Positions 35,692 to 43,743 of a stretch of 64,000 nt of DNA are shown piece by piece. The stretch is from Paenibacillus nuruki. GTDB lineage: Bacteria; Bacillota; Bacilli; Paenibacillales; Paenibacillaceae. Every line of letters begins with the position of its first letter. The stretch's first letter is position 1. The position numbers were made by a program, and so were the translations under genes. The notes under the pieces are model-generated. The model did no database searches, was not told where the DNA came from, and saw nothing but the letters and a program-made list of their open reading frames with translations. The DNA lies in assembly GCF_001721045.1 (NCBI RefSeq), contig NZ_MDER01000025.1:62001-126000 (forward strand). The letters run 5' to 3'.

Positions 35692-36709
35692 TCAATACAA
35701 TCTCCTTTCCATCTCCCACTTCATCTTCAAAATGAAAATTCTGATAGCATGTACAACGCACCCAATGTTGCGGAGCCACTTCATTCAGCTCAGGATGCTC
35801 TGCATGATGCGTCTGTGGAATCCAAGGAATACGTTCTGAGAAGCGACAGGAACCGCGAGGGATATTCTGTAATGAAGGTACACGACCTTCAATCACATGT
35901 AAGCTCTCCTGCCCTACATTTGCTCCTGGCATTGAAGCCAATAGTGAGCGGGTATACGGATGTTTGGGATTGTTGAATAACTCGTTTACATCAGCAATTT
36001 CTACAATTTCGCCTGCATACATCACAACGACACGGTCTGCCATTTCAGCCACAACACCAAGATCATGCGTGATAAGAACAATACCGGCGTCATTTTCGGC
36101 TTGCAATTGCTTCAGTAAGTCCAAAATTTGAGATTGAATCGTTACATCTAGAGCTGTTGTTGGTTCATCAGCGATAATTAATGAAGGGCGACATGCAATG
36201 GCAATCGCTATCATAATCCGCTGTCTCATCCCACCAGATAACTCATGTGGATATTGGGCATACACCCTTTTTGGATCAACAATATTTACATTTTCCAATA
36301 ATTCGATAACACGCTTTGTTTTTTCTTTTCGAGATAGCGACGTATGATAATCGAGATTTTCCTCGATTTGTTTGCCGATCGTCATCAAAGGATTCAACGC
36401 TGTTAATGGGTCCTGAAAAATCATTCCAATTTCGGAACCACGAATTTTGTTCATCTGTCCAGGTGACAATGTGTTCAAATCCTGCCCTTTAAAAAGCAGT
36501 TCACCTTCAATACGTGTGTTTTTGCTATCATGAAGTCGTGTCAGAGAAAGTGCCAAGGCACTTTTACCGCAACCCGATTCACCTACAATAGCCAAAACTT
36601 CGTTTTTGTTGATCGTTAAGTTCAGTTGATCGACAGCAGGGTAATACTCGTCTTTGATACGAAAAGCTACTGTCAGGTCTCTGATTTCCAATACCGATTC
36701 TGTGTTCAA
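35669..36709 (-). CDS. oppD: Oligopeptide ABC transporter ATPase, OppD type
   Basis: A 346-residue ATPase: Walker A GESGCGKSA, signature LSGGMRQRIMIAIA, Walker B LIIADEPTTALD, switch ITHDLG. The C-terminal domain has HPYTRSLLASMPG and cysteines in GSCRFSERIPW and RCTCYQ. Related OppD/DppD C-terminal domains carry an iron-sulfur cluster held by four cysteines, but the pattern here shows only three in this region. The start is TTG with GAGGAGG ten bases upstream. First gene of the order D-F-B-C-A. Confidence 0.93.
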   Translation of the reverse strand: MNTESVLEIRDLTVAFRIKDEYYPAVDQLNLTINKNEVLAIVGESGCGKSALALSLTRLHDSKNTRIEGELLFKGQDLNTLSPGQMNKIRGSEIGMIFQDPLTALNPLMTIGKQIEENLDYHTSLSRKEKTKRVIELLENVNIVDPKRVYAQYPHELSGGMRQRIMIAIAIACRPSLIIADEPTTALDVTIQSQILDLLKQLQAENDAGIVLITHDLGVVAEMADRVVVMYAGEIVEIADVNELFNNPKHPYTRSLLASMPGANVGQESLHVIEGRVPSLQNIPRGSCRFSERIPWIPQTHHAEHPELNEVAPQHWVRCTCYQNFHFEDEVGDGKEIVLNGIAGTQ

Positions 36710-36901
36710 ATTTGGATTGCCTCCTCGCCTTCAATCTTTAACGCAATGTAAACATTTCTTATTAATTGTTATCATTTTATATTTATAATCTTCCAAAGGT
36801 CAATAAAATTTAACTTTTTTCCAAATTGGTGAAAAGAATTTAGCATAAAAGCTATCATAACGTGTGACGATATAGATAGCTTCTATGATTAAACTTATAT
36901 T

Positions 36902-37876
36902 CTATTTTACTTTATTATCCATACCTAGCAAGGGGTTACGCAATTTATCACGTTTGGATATTTTTAGGTACTGACCCAATTCTCTGCATAATTGCAAGAT
37001 AGCGGAACGCATTTCAAATTCTTCGCGTGTTGTCGGTAAATCCATATTTCGAAATTCTTCTTCCAATGCTAAAAGCAAATGTTCAGTTTTTCCAGTATAA
37101 TACGGCGTTTTGACATCTCTGGATAATTGTTCGAACATTTCAGCAGCGGCATCGGCTTGAGGCATTTTACGATACACTTGAGCTACCAATTGCATCATAT
37201 TCTGAATCGAATCCAAATGCTGTTTTCGCATATAAAAATAGACCGTCCATGACTCATCGGTATGCAACATCTGATTTTCCAATTCACGCTTCGATTCGGT
37301 CAGTCCTTGCTCTACTTTGGTGTAAGCTTCGATCACTTCTTTTCCGTCCCAAGCAAAAGAAGGGCTACGAAGCGTTTTGGCGATCTGCTCACACATTTGA
37401 GACAACAGCTCATTGACTTCGCTACGAATTGCATCTAAACGCTGATGAGGATTAGGCATATAGATCAGATTGACAATAGCCGCTGATCCTAGACCGATCA
37501 ATAACAGTTCAATTTCTACTAACATCGTATGTGCTGTTAAAGTCGCTCCATTAAAAATATGCACGACTACCACAGAACTGGTAACAATACCTGCACTAAA
37601 CCCAGCCCGTGTAATCAAAGGAAACGCCACTAAAATATATAAGGCAAATACCCAGTGATGAAATCCAAATAATGAAAATAAAACAAAAGCACAAATCATT
37701 CCGATCAACGAAGCAAAAAATCGCGCTGAAATCGTTTTGAGACTTCGTTTACGTGTAACATCGACTCCCAGTATAGCTAATAACGCCGCCGACATTGCAC
37801 TTGGAACTCCTAAAGTGCTGGCTGCAACTACTGCTAATAATGCCGCAATAGCCGTTTTGATCACGCGAAAACCCAT
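36902..37876 (-). CDS. Aromatic acid exporter family membrane protein (ArAE/DUF939, YqjA-like)
   Basis: A 324-residue protein. The N-terminal 140 residues hold about five hydrophobic segments with the family pattern KTAIAALLAVVAASTLGVPSA and GVDVTRKRSLKT. The C-terminal 180 residues form a soluble, charged coiled-coil-like helical domain. This matches the one-domain Gram-positive ArAE/FUSC proteins such as B. subtilis YqjA. Efflux of aromatic acids is the family label, not shown here. GGAGAG precedes the ATG. It stands alone between the opp operon and the M32 gene. Confidence 0.85.
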   Translation of the reverse strand: MGFRVIKTAIAALLAVVAASTLGVPSAMSAALLAILGVDVTRKRSLKTISARFFASLIGMICAFVLFSLFGFHHWVFALYILVAFPLITRAGFSAGIVTSSVVVVHIFNGATLTAHTMLVEIELLLIGLGSAAIVNLIYMPNPHQRLDAIRSEVNELLSQMCEQIAKTLRSPSFAWDGKEVIEAYTKVEQGLTESKRELENQMLHTDESWTVYFYMRKQHLDSIQNMMQLVAQVYRKMPQADAAAEMFEQLSRDVKTPYYTGKTEHLLLALEEEFRNMDLPTTREEFEMRSAILQLCRELGQYLKISKRDKLRNPLLGMDNKVK

Positions 37877-38023
37877 GCGTCTTTCTCTCCCTACTCCACT
37901 TCTTTTTCTCTATCTGTATTTTGTAATCTAATTTACTCTTTTGAGTATAGCTTTTATCCTACTTGATTTACCGGTATTCGACAATATCATATTCGTCTGT
38001 TATTAGATAAAAGAATAGCAAAA

Positions 38024-38068
38024 CAAAAAGCTTTCATCGGCTTAGACTACTCGCAGATGAAAGCTTCT
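38024..38068 (-). terminator. Terminator after the M32 carboxypeptidase gene
   Basis: AAGCTTTCATC (38028-38038) pairs with GATGAAAGCTT (38056-38066), followed on the minus strand by a T-rich run. Confidence 0.8.
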
Positions 38069-38075
38069 TGCTACA

Positions 38076-39605
38076 TTAATTTGAAGTTTGTAAATGATAA
38101 ATCTCGTTATATTTTTCTTCTAAATAGTCTGCAAGATAATCCGGGTTCAAATCTTCACCTGTAATCTGCTGAATCAATTCGGAAGGAGTACGGCTTTTAC
38201 CATATTTATAAATTTTATCTGTTAGCCATTCTTTGATCGGCAATAGATTACCTTCAGCAATCCACTTTTCAAAGTCAGGCAGTTCTTTGCGCATGGTATG
38301 CGTCATTTGCGCTGCATACATATTACCGAGAGAATAGGAAGCGAAATATCCAAAGTCTCCACCTGACCAGTGTACATCTTGCAATACGCCTAGTGCATCA
38401 TTAGGTGGTGTAATACCTAGATACTCCTGATATTTACTGTTCCATACTTTAGGCAAATCTTTCACATCTAGACCTTCGTTAAATAACATTTTTTCAATTT
38501 CATAACGAATAATGATATGAAGGTTGTATGTTAACTCGTCAGCTTCGATACGAATCAATGTATTTTCTACACGGTTTGCTGCACGATAGAACGTATCAAG
38601 TGATACTTCTTTAAGCTGTTCAGGGAACAACTGTTGCAGATCACTATAATAACGATCCCAGAATGAACGACTACGTCCTACTACATTTTCCCAGAAACGG
38701 GATTGAGATTCATGAATCCCCATCGATGTTCCTGTTGCTAATGGAGTGCCTGCTAGATCGTGTGAAATGTTTTGCTCGTACAATGCATGTCCGCCTTCAT
38801 GAAGAGAACTGAAAATCGCACTCATCACATCTTCAGGCATATAATTTGTTGTAATCCGTACATCTCCTGGATTAAGACCTGTAGCAAAAGGATGCACACT
38901 TTCGTCTAAGCGTCCTGCATCAAAATCAAAACCCATTTCTTTAAGCAACAAATGTCCTATCTTTTCTTGTTGACCGATATCATACTGTTGCTTCAAAAAA
39001 TCATTGTCGGGTTGATGTGCAGATTGCTTAATTTTTTCCAATAAAGGAACAAGACGTGCTTTCAATCGATCAAATACCACATCTAATTTGGCGACTGTCA
39101 AATCAGGCTCATACATATCGAGCAATGTATCATAACGTGTTTCTTTCACACCCCAGTAATCAATAAAATCACGTTTCATTGCTACAATCTCACTAAGTAA
39201 TGGCTCAAAGCCTTTAAAATCATCATTATGTTTGGCTTCTTCCCATACCGTTTGTGCATGAGTCGTTAAGCTAGAATATTTTTGAATTTTTTCAGGTGGA
39301 ATCTTCTCATTTAGTTCATACTCTTTACGAACATCTTGTACAATGCGTTTGTCATTGTCTTCTAATTGTTCAAATACATCTGGACGTGACAAGATTTCAA
39401 TATACCCGCCCATTTCTTTCGATACAGACAGTTTGAAATGTTCTGTTGCTAGTACACCAATCGTATCTGCACGTAGCTCTGCACCTTTACGTGGGGCTCC
39501 TGTACGCAAGTCCCATCCCATCAATGCGAGTGCTTCACCATAACTGCTAATTTTGCGAACCAATTGCCGGAATTGCGTCAACGTATCTTGTACATATTGT
39601 TCCAT
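38076..39605 (-). CDS. M32-family metallocarboxypeptidase
   Basis: A 509-residue cytoplasmic zinc carboxypeptidase (Taq carboxypeptidase family, like B. subtilis YpwA) that trims C-terminal residues from peptides. The zinc motif is HEGGH at residues 269-273. Other M32 signatures are HPFATG (238-243), DVRITTNY (248-255) and GIHESQSRFWEN. ATG at 39605 has AGAGGTGA 8 bases upstream; an in-frame extension of 41 codons has no ribosome site and would reach into the divergent promoter region. It could process peptides brought in by the neighbouring Opp system. Confidence 0.95.
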   Translation of the reverse strand: MEQYVQDTLTQFRQLVRKISSYGEALALMGWDLRTGAPRKGAELRADTIGVLATEHFKLSVSKEMGGYIEILSRPDVFEQLEDNDKRIVQDVRKEYELNEKIPPEKIQKYSSLTTHAQTVWEEAKHNDDFKGFEPLLSEIVAMKRDFIDYWGVKETRYDTLLDMYEPDLTVAKLDVVFDRLKARLVPLLEKIKQSAHQPDNDFLKQQYDIGQQEKIGHLLLKEMGFDFDAGRLDESVHPFATGLNPGDVRITTNYMPEDVMSAIFSSLHEGGHALYEQNISHDLAGTPLATGTSMGIHESQSRFWENVVGRSRSFWDRYYSDLQQLFPEQLKEVSLDTFYRAANRVENTLIRIEADELTYNLHIIIRYEIEKMLFNEGLDVKDLPKVWNSKYQEYLGITPPNDALGVLQDVHWSGGDFGYFASYSLGNMYAAQMTHTMRKELPDFEKWIAEGNLLPIKEWLTDKIYKYGKSRTPSELIQQITGEDLNPDYLADYLEEKYNEIYHLQTSN

Positions 39606-39851
39606 AATAGGGTTCACCTCTCTGCTTACATACACAACACTTGGGCTATGACATGTAATATTGTTATTTTTGTAAAAAGACACCTCTTGATGATACGTTC
39701 TTCTAGACGTATAATCAATGGTACACAATTAAATATTATAGACATCATTCATCAGATTGTGCTATACACTTTGATTTATGAGTCTATAAGAATACATTTA
39801 ACCATTTTTGCTCATATCATAATACCTGTAACTTCTAAGGAGTGAATCGTA

Positions 39852-40187
39852 ATGGTAAAAGTAAATGTAACCCCTCAAGCAGAACAGTATTTAGCACGCA
39901 AAATAGGAGATAACAAAGCTGTTATTCGAATTTTCGTAGATAATGAAGATTGCGGATGTACAGGTGGTATCCCGGCACTTCGTTTAATTGATGAGCCTGG
40001 CAAACGAGATACCGTTATCGAAAGCAATGTACTAACACTCACCATGCATCAAAGTGGTGAATCGTATTACGATGATGAATTGACATTATCAACCGATGAT
40101 GCAGGTTCTTCACTCAGACTCAGCAGTGCTTCTCAGTACTATAGTAGAAGTATTCGCGTTCTTGATGGACGCAAAGCATTAGCCTAA
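39852..40187 (+). CDS. HesB/IscA-like iron-sulfur cluster biosynthesis family protein (YqkB-like)
   Basis: A 111-residue protein of the iron-sulfur biosynthesis (HesB-like) domain family. The N-terminal pattern NVTPQAEQYLARKIGDNKAVIRIFVDNEDCGCTGGIPALRL is read in parts: VTPQAEQYL and DCGCTGG. The usual C-terminal Cys-x-Cys of true IscA proteins is absent; only the two early cysteines remain, as in YqkB-type proteins. Its role in cluster metabolism is therefore uncertain. AAGGAG precedes the ATG. It is 41 bases upstream of, and probably co-transcribed with, the carbonic anhydrase-like gene. Confidence 0.82.
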   Translation: MVKVNVTPQAEQYLARKIGDNKAVIRIFVDNEDCGCTGGIPALRLIDEPGKRDTVIESNVLTLTMHQSGESYYDDELTLSTDDAGSSLRLSSASQYYSRSIRVLDGRKALA

Positions 40188-40228
40188 TTTTTTATTATGA
40201 ATCCGTAAGATGAGCAGGAGGATAATCA

Positions 40229-40813
40229 ATGAATTCGATTACAACTATTATGCAACACAATCAGGAGTTCGTGACAAGTAAAGAGTATGAAGCGTATCTT
40301 TCCAGTCCTTTTCCTGAGAAAAAGTTGGTCATTTTGACGTGCATGGATACCCGTTTGACTGAATTATTGCCTAAAGCAATGAATATTCGTAACGGTGATG
40401 CCAAAATTCTAAAAAACGCAGGTGCTATTATTTCACAACCATTCGGTAGTGTAATGCGTAGTATTCTTGTGGCTATTTACGAATTAAAAGCAGAAGAAGT
40501 GATCGTAGTTGGTCATCATGGATGTGGTATGGCTTCACTGAACTCAGATCATATGATTGAGAAAATCCATGAACGCGGAATTGCGCCAGAAGTACTGACT
40601 ACACTCGAAAATTCAGGGATTAAACTTAAAAGATGGCTGCAAGGTTTTGATAACGAAAAAGAAGGCGTTATGCGTAGCGTAGACATTATCAAAAACCATC
40701 CTTTACTTCCTGCTAGCGTTCCTGTACACGGCATGATTATTGATCCAGCAACAGGACAATTAGAGCTACTTGTCAATGGTTATGATCAGGTTGAAGTCCC
40801 TTCTAACTCTTAA
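40229..40813 (+). CDS. Beta-class carbonic anhydrase-like protein (YtiB-like)
   Basis: A 194-residue small beta-carbonic anhydrase homologue. The zinc ligands and dyad are present: Cys38, Asp40 and Arg42 in LTCMDTRLT, and His96 and Cys99 in GHHGCGM. The enzyme would interconvert CO2 and bicarbonate in the cytoplasm; the short YtiB-type branch is the nearest in length. AGGAGG lies before the ATG. A strong terminator follows. Confidence 0.9.
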   Translation: MNSITTIMQHNQEFVTSKEYEAYLSSPFPEKKLVILTCMDTRLTELLPKAMNIRNGDAKILKNAGAIISQPFGSVMRSILVAIYELKAEEVIVVGHHGCGMASLNSDHMIEKIHERGIAPEVLTTLENSGIKLKRWLQGFDNEKEGVMRSVDIIKNHPLLPASVPVHGMIIDPATGQLELLVNGYDQVEVPSNS

Positions 40814-40866
40814 TTTTCAACCGATTATTCGCTTCAAAATACAGCATAAAAGGCTGTAGATATATC

Positions 40867-40897
40867 AGACGTGGAGGTCACTGATCCACGTCTTTTT
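40867..40897 (+). terminator. Terminator after the carbonic anhydrase gene
   Basis: AGACGTGGA (40867-40875) pairs with TCCACGTCT (40885-40893) and runs into five T residues. Confidence 0.85.
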
Positions 40898-41030
40898 GCT
40901 ATTTATTTTTATTGAAATGAACAAAATATCGCTTCATTTCAAAATTTGAACATTCTTTGTCTATCTTTTTTATATTTCAATAACTTTATATAAAATCGCT
41001 ATGAGCTTCCTTGCGAAAGCATACAGTTGT

Positions 41031-41040
41031 AGTGTACACT
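41031..41040. promoter_or_regulatory. Ten-base palindrome before the PadR gene, candidate operator
   Basis: AGTGTACACT is a perfect palindrome 51 bases upstream of the PadR start. PadR proteins usually repress their own promoter at similar dyads, so autoregulation is likely but not shown. Confidence 0.4.
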
Positions 41041-41091
41041 TTATCTTAAATCGGCCAAATGGCTGTTTTAAAAGATAGGAGAGAATGCCCT

Positions 41092-41655
41092 ATGAACACG
41101 CTATCTTATGGTTTACTTGCCTTGCTTGCACGCAATAATTCGTCAGGTTACGACTTGATGCTCAAGATTCAACCGTTTTGGCAAGCAAAACATAGTCAAA
41201 TTTATCCATTGTTATCACGCATGGAAGAACAACATCTGTTATCCGCAGAATGGATTCAACAAACAGACAAGCCAGACAAAAAGATTTACGCGATTACCCC
41301 TCTAGGAGAGCAACGTCTCAAAGAGTGGATGCAACTTCCTGCGGGTGAACCTGTTAGTCGTGATGAGTTGGTTCTCAAAGCATTTTGCTTATGGACAACC
41401 GATCGCGAAAACGCTATCTCTTTGTTTAGTACACGATCTATTTATTACCAAGAACGTATTCATTACTTTGAGCAAGCGATTCACAAAATGCCTGAAGAAG
41501 TACGTCAATTCGGTACACGCGATTTTGGATTGTATATTTTGCGTCAAAAAGCATTGGCAACAGCTAAAGCGAATTTGGAATGGACAACATGGGTGATCGA
41601 CATGCTCAAAAATTCCACAACAACAGAAAGTTCCTCACAACCTCAACACCAATGA
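41092..41655 (+). CDS. PadR-family transcriptional regulator
   Basis: A 187-residue winged-helix repressor. Opening LSYGLLALLARNNSSGYDLM and the wing SQIYPLLSRMEEQHLLSAEW followed by the family hallmark KKIYAITPLGEQRLKEWM identify PadR. The C-terminal 100 residues are a helical dimerisation domain of the Vir_act_alpha_C type. The inducer is unknown. ATG at 41092 follows GGAGAG at 8 bases, while an in-frame ATG 33 bases earlier has none. The small membrane-protein gene downstream may be a target. Confidence 0.92.
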   Translation: MNTLSYGLLALLARNNSSGYDLMLKIQPFWQAKHSQIYPLLSRMEEQHLLSAEWIQQTDKPDKKIYAITPLGEQRLKEWMQLPAGEPVSRDELVLKAFCLWTTDRENAISLFSTRSIYYQERIHYFEQAIHKMPEEVRQFGTRDFGLYILRQKALATAKANLEWTTWVIDMLKNSTTTESSSQPQHQ

Positions 41656-41660
41656 ACAGT

Positions 41661-41739
41661 TTATACGAAGCCAATGGTTCAAAATAAAGAGAATCAATAT
41701 TAAAACATTTTGAAACCTAATAATAAGTGCTTCGTATAA
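41661..41739. repeat. Eleven-base inverted repeat flanking the PadR-to-membrane-protein spacer
   Basis: TTATACGAAGC (41661-41671) and GCTTCGTATAA (41729-41739) are exact complements 57 bases apart. The right arm overlaps a TATAAT-like -10 (41735-41740) that has TTGAAA 19 bases upstream. It could be a paired operator or a long hairpin. Confidence 0.45.
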
Positions 41740-41777
41740 TAATTATACTGTCATTGAAGACAACTACTAGGAGGATC

Positions 41778-42221
41778 ATGAACACAATGAAAAAAATGCT
41801 GATGGTTTTTGTAGCATTCACATTATTCTTCACCTTATTTAGCGGATTTGCTAATGATGCAGATGCAAGACGTGGTGGTGGATTCAAATCTTCACCGAAG
41901 TCTTACACAACAACACCTAAAAAATCAACAGATAGCAATAGCAGTACAATGAACAGCACGAACCGTAGTAAAAATACTACAGCCGGTTCAACAGCTAATC
42001 GTGGATTTTTCAGCGGTGGTAGCTTTTTCAAAGGATTAATGATTGGTGGTCTTGCCGGTATGTTATTCGGCGGAATGTTCGGTAATATGGGAATGTTCGG
42101 AGACTTGTTAGGATTAGTTATCAACTTATTTGCTATTTATATTCTATTTATAGCGGCTCGTGGTATTTACCGTATGATTCGTCAACGTAAAAAATCCGCT
42201 GATCCGTACAACAGACGTTAA
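41778..42221 (+). CDS. Small secreted/membrane protein with Gly-Met-rich transmembrane segment
   Basis: A 147-residue protein. An N-terminal signal-like helix (MKKMLMVFVAFTLFFTLFSG) is followed by DADARRGGGF, a Ser/Thr/Asn/Lys-rich low-complexity stretch (about 45-75), then GGSFFKGLMIGGLAGMLFGGMFGNMGMF and a second hydrophobic helix ending IRQRKKSADP. The layout resembles the N-terminal part of bacterial Tim44-like proteins, but the Tim44 domain itself is missing. AGGAGG is three bases from ATG 41778 and twelve from ATG 41787, so the start is ambiguous. Its stop overlaps the next start. Confidence 0.75.
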   Translation: MNTMKKMLMVFVAFTLFFTLFSGFANDADARRGGGFKSSPKSYTTTPKKSTDSNSSTMNSTNRSKNTTAGSTANRGFFSGGSFFKGLMIGGLAGMLFGGMFGNMGMFGDLLGLVINLFAIYILFIAARGIYRMIRQRKKSADPYNRR

Positions 42222-42517
42222 TGCCTATGCGACTCAGTATGGATGAAATCATTAACGCAGTGTGCTTGAATATCGCTGAACGCAAAGGACTCAAACCTAC
42301 GGATGTAACGGTTCAACTTTCCTGGGAAGAAGACACGGGTTACACCGCAGAAGTGTGGACAGAAGGACGAAGCCAATATTTAGTCGAAAGTAATCTGAAC
42401 GAAGCGATCTTACGTTATATGTTCAGTGAGTATAATGCACGTGTATTTAAAGAACAGGTAGAATTAGTTATCAACGATGACGAAGAAGAAATTCAAGCGA
42501 TTATTCGCGATAACTAA
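42221..42517 (+). CDS. YxcD-like protein (DUF2653)
   Basis: A 98-residue soluble acidic protein resembling the B. subtilis YxcD/DUF2653 family: LSMDEIINAVCLNIAERKGLKP, DVTVQLSWEED and LNEAILRYMFSEYN are characteristic stretches. Function is unknown. The TAATG overlap with the upstream membrane-protein gene shows translational coupling, so the two probably act together. Internal ATGs at 42227 and 42239 are alternative starts. Confidence 0.8.
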   Translation: MPMRLSMDEIINAVCLNIAERKGLKPTDVTVQLSWEEDTGYTAEVWTEGRSQYLVESNLNEAILRYMFSEYNARVFKEQVELVINDDEEEIQAIIRDN

Positions 42518-42552
42518 TCTCTACTCTATTCATTTAATGAAGAATACTTTCC

Positions 42553-42604
42553 AAAAGCTTGCGATATAGACTATCATTTAGTCGAATATCGTAAGCTTTT
42601 TTTG
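42553..42604. terminator. Shared terminator of two convergent genes
   Basis: AAAAGCTTGCGATAT (42553-42567) pairs with ATATCGTAAGCTTTT (42586-42600) with one mismatch and continues in T residues. The right arm lies inside the last codons of the converging hydrolase gene. Confidence 0.8.
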
Positions 42605-43606
42605 TATCCAATCATACGCATATCGTCCACTAATCTCATGCCCACCTTCAAATAAATCATATGCAAATTGTTCTTCTACATGATGCTGTAGATAGATCTG
42701 TTGTAACTGTGTTATCGCCTGCTCCACACCTTGTAAAGGAAAAATCGGGTCACTCTTTCCCCCTTCTACAAATAAAGGTCGTGGCGCGATCAGACCGATC
42801 CATTGAGGCAAGTCGGCATACACCGCCTGACCGGGAATATAATTACAGATACAGTGATGAATATGCAGAATACTGTCCTGATACGTATTGGTGAATCCTG
42901 TAAGTACTGTAGCACGTATCCGTTGATCAAGTACCGCTGTCAAATAAGCAATCAATGCTCCTCCTGAAAATCCCATAATCCCAATCCGCTCTGCATCCAC
43001 TTCTGGCATTTCACTTAGAACATCTACTACTTTCAATATTTCATGTACTCTAAATCCAGCCAACGTCTTCCCCATTAATAACATTCGGCTCGATAAAGAA
43101 TCACATGAATTAGCAACCTCTGCATTTCTAGCCATATCTTCAGCCAATCGTCTTTCTCCAAAACCAATCACATCAGGAGCTATAGTGATTAGCCCTCGGT
43201 TGACCAGTTGTACAGCATAATGTTGATGAATACCCGGTGTATTGAGATCAGCTTCTCCATTTGGCAATAGACCTACAATCTCACGGCTACCGTAGCCATG
43301 ACCATGAATAGCAATCACTGCGGGTGCAGGTGTCGTTAGATGTTTGGGAATTAAGACATAAGCAGCAAATGAACTATAAGGAGAAGCGGACAATTCTATC
43401 CGCTTGCGAATATATGTACCACAATCAACGGTTTCCAAAAGCTTTACTTCATCACTATCATTTGATGGAAATATACCGATAAGCTGTTGCAATAATGTTC
43501 GTCCTTGAGATCGATCCTGTCCTTCTTCTGCAAAAGATAATGAATGTTGTGCCGCAGTATCTGTATATAACTGCTTTAACAGTGTATCTCCCTGCCAGTC
43601 GCCCAT
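42578..43606 (-). CDS. Alpha/beta hydrolase (dienelactone/acetyl-ester hydrolase-like)
   Basis: A 342-residue serine hydrolase. The catalytic triad can be read: Ser214 in GFSGGA, Asp286 in GGKSDPIFP and His323 in FEGGHEISG. The oxyanion region AVIAIHGHGYGSREI precedes. It resembles large dienelactone-hydrolase-like or acetylxylan-esterase-like proteins of Paenibacilli, often acting on acetylated sugars or xenobiotic esters; no substrate can be fixed. There is no signal peptide. ATG at 43606 has AGGAGGAG upstream; an in-frame ATG six codons earlier would bury that site. Confidence 0.85.
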   Translation of the reverse strand: MGDWQGDTLLKQLYTDTAAQHSLSFAEEGQDRSQGRTLLQQLIGIFPSNDSDEVKLLETVDCGTYIRKRIELSASPYSSFAAYVLIPKHLTTPAPAVIAIHGHGYGSREIVGLLPNGEADLNTPGIHQHYAVQLVNRGLITIAPDVIGFGERRLAEDMARNAEVANSCDSLSSRMLLMGKTLAGFRVHEILKVVDVLSEMPEVDAERIGIMGFSGGALIAYLTAVLDQRIRATVLTGFTNTYQDSILHIHHCICNYIPGQAVYADLPQWIGLIAPRPLFVEGGKSDPIFPLQGVEQAITQLQQIYLQHHVEEQFAYDLFEGGHEISGRYAYDWIQKKLTIFD

Positions 43607-43711
43607 ATTTCTCCTCCTATGCACACGTTATCATTTTGAGTTGTATATGCTCTCTTTTTCTATAACGACCTGATAATGCCTTTATTATATCGCTGGTTTA
43701 TATAAAAACAA

Positions 43712-43743
43712 GTTAATGATAGCGATATATATCTATCATTAAC
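43712..43743 (-). terminator. Terminator of the signalling operon
   Basis: GTTAATGATAG (43712-43722) and CTATCATTAAC (43733-43743) are exact complements. The hairpin includes the stop codon of the last gene, and the minus strand continues TTGTTTTTA. Confidence 0.7.

Noticed and set aside
39606-39728. A 41-residue N-terminal extension of the M32 carboxypeptidase
   Set aside because: It would read through the divergent promoter region and has no ribosome site; the family starts near the chosen Met.
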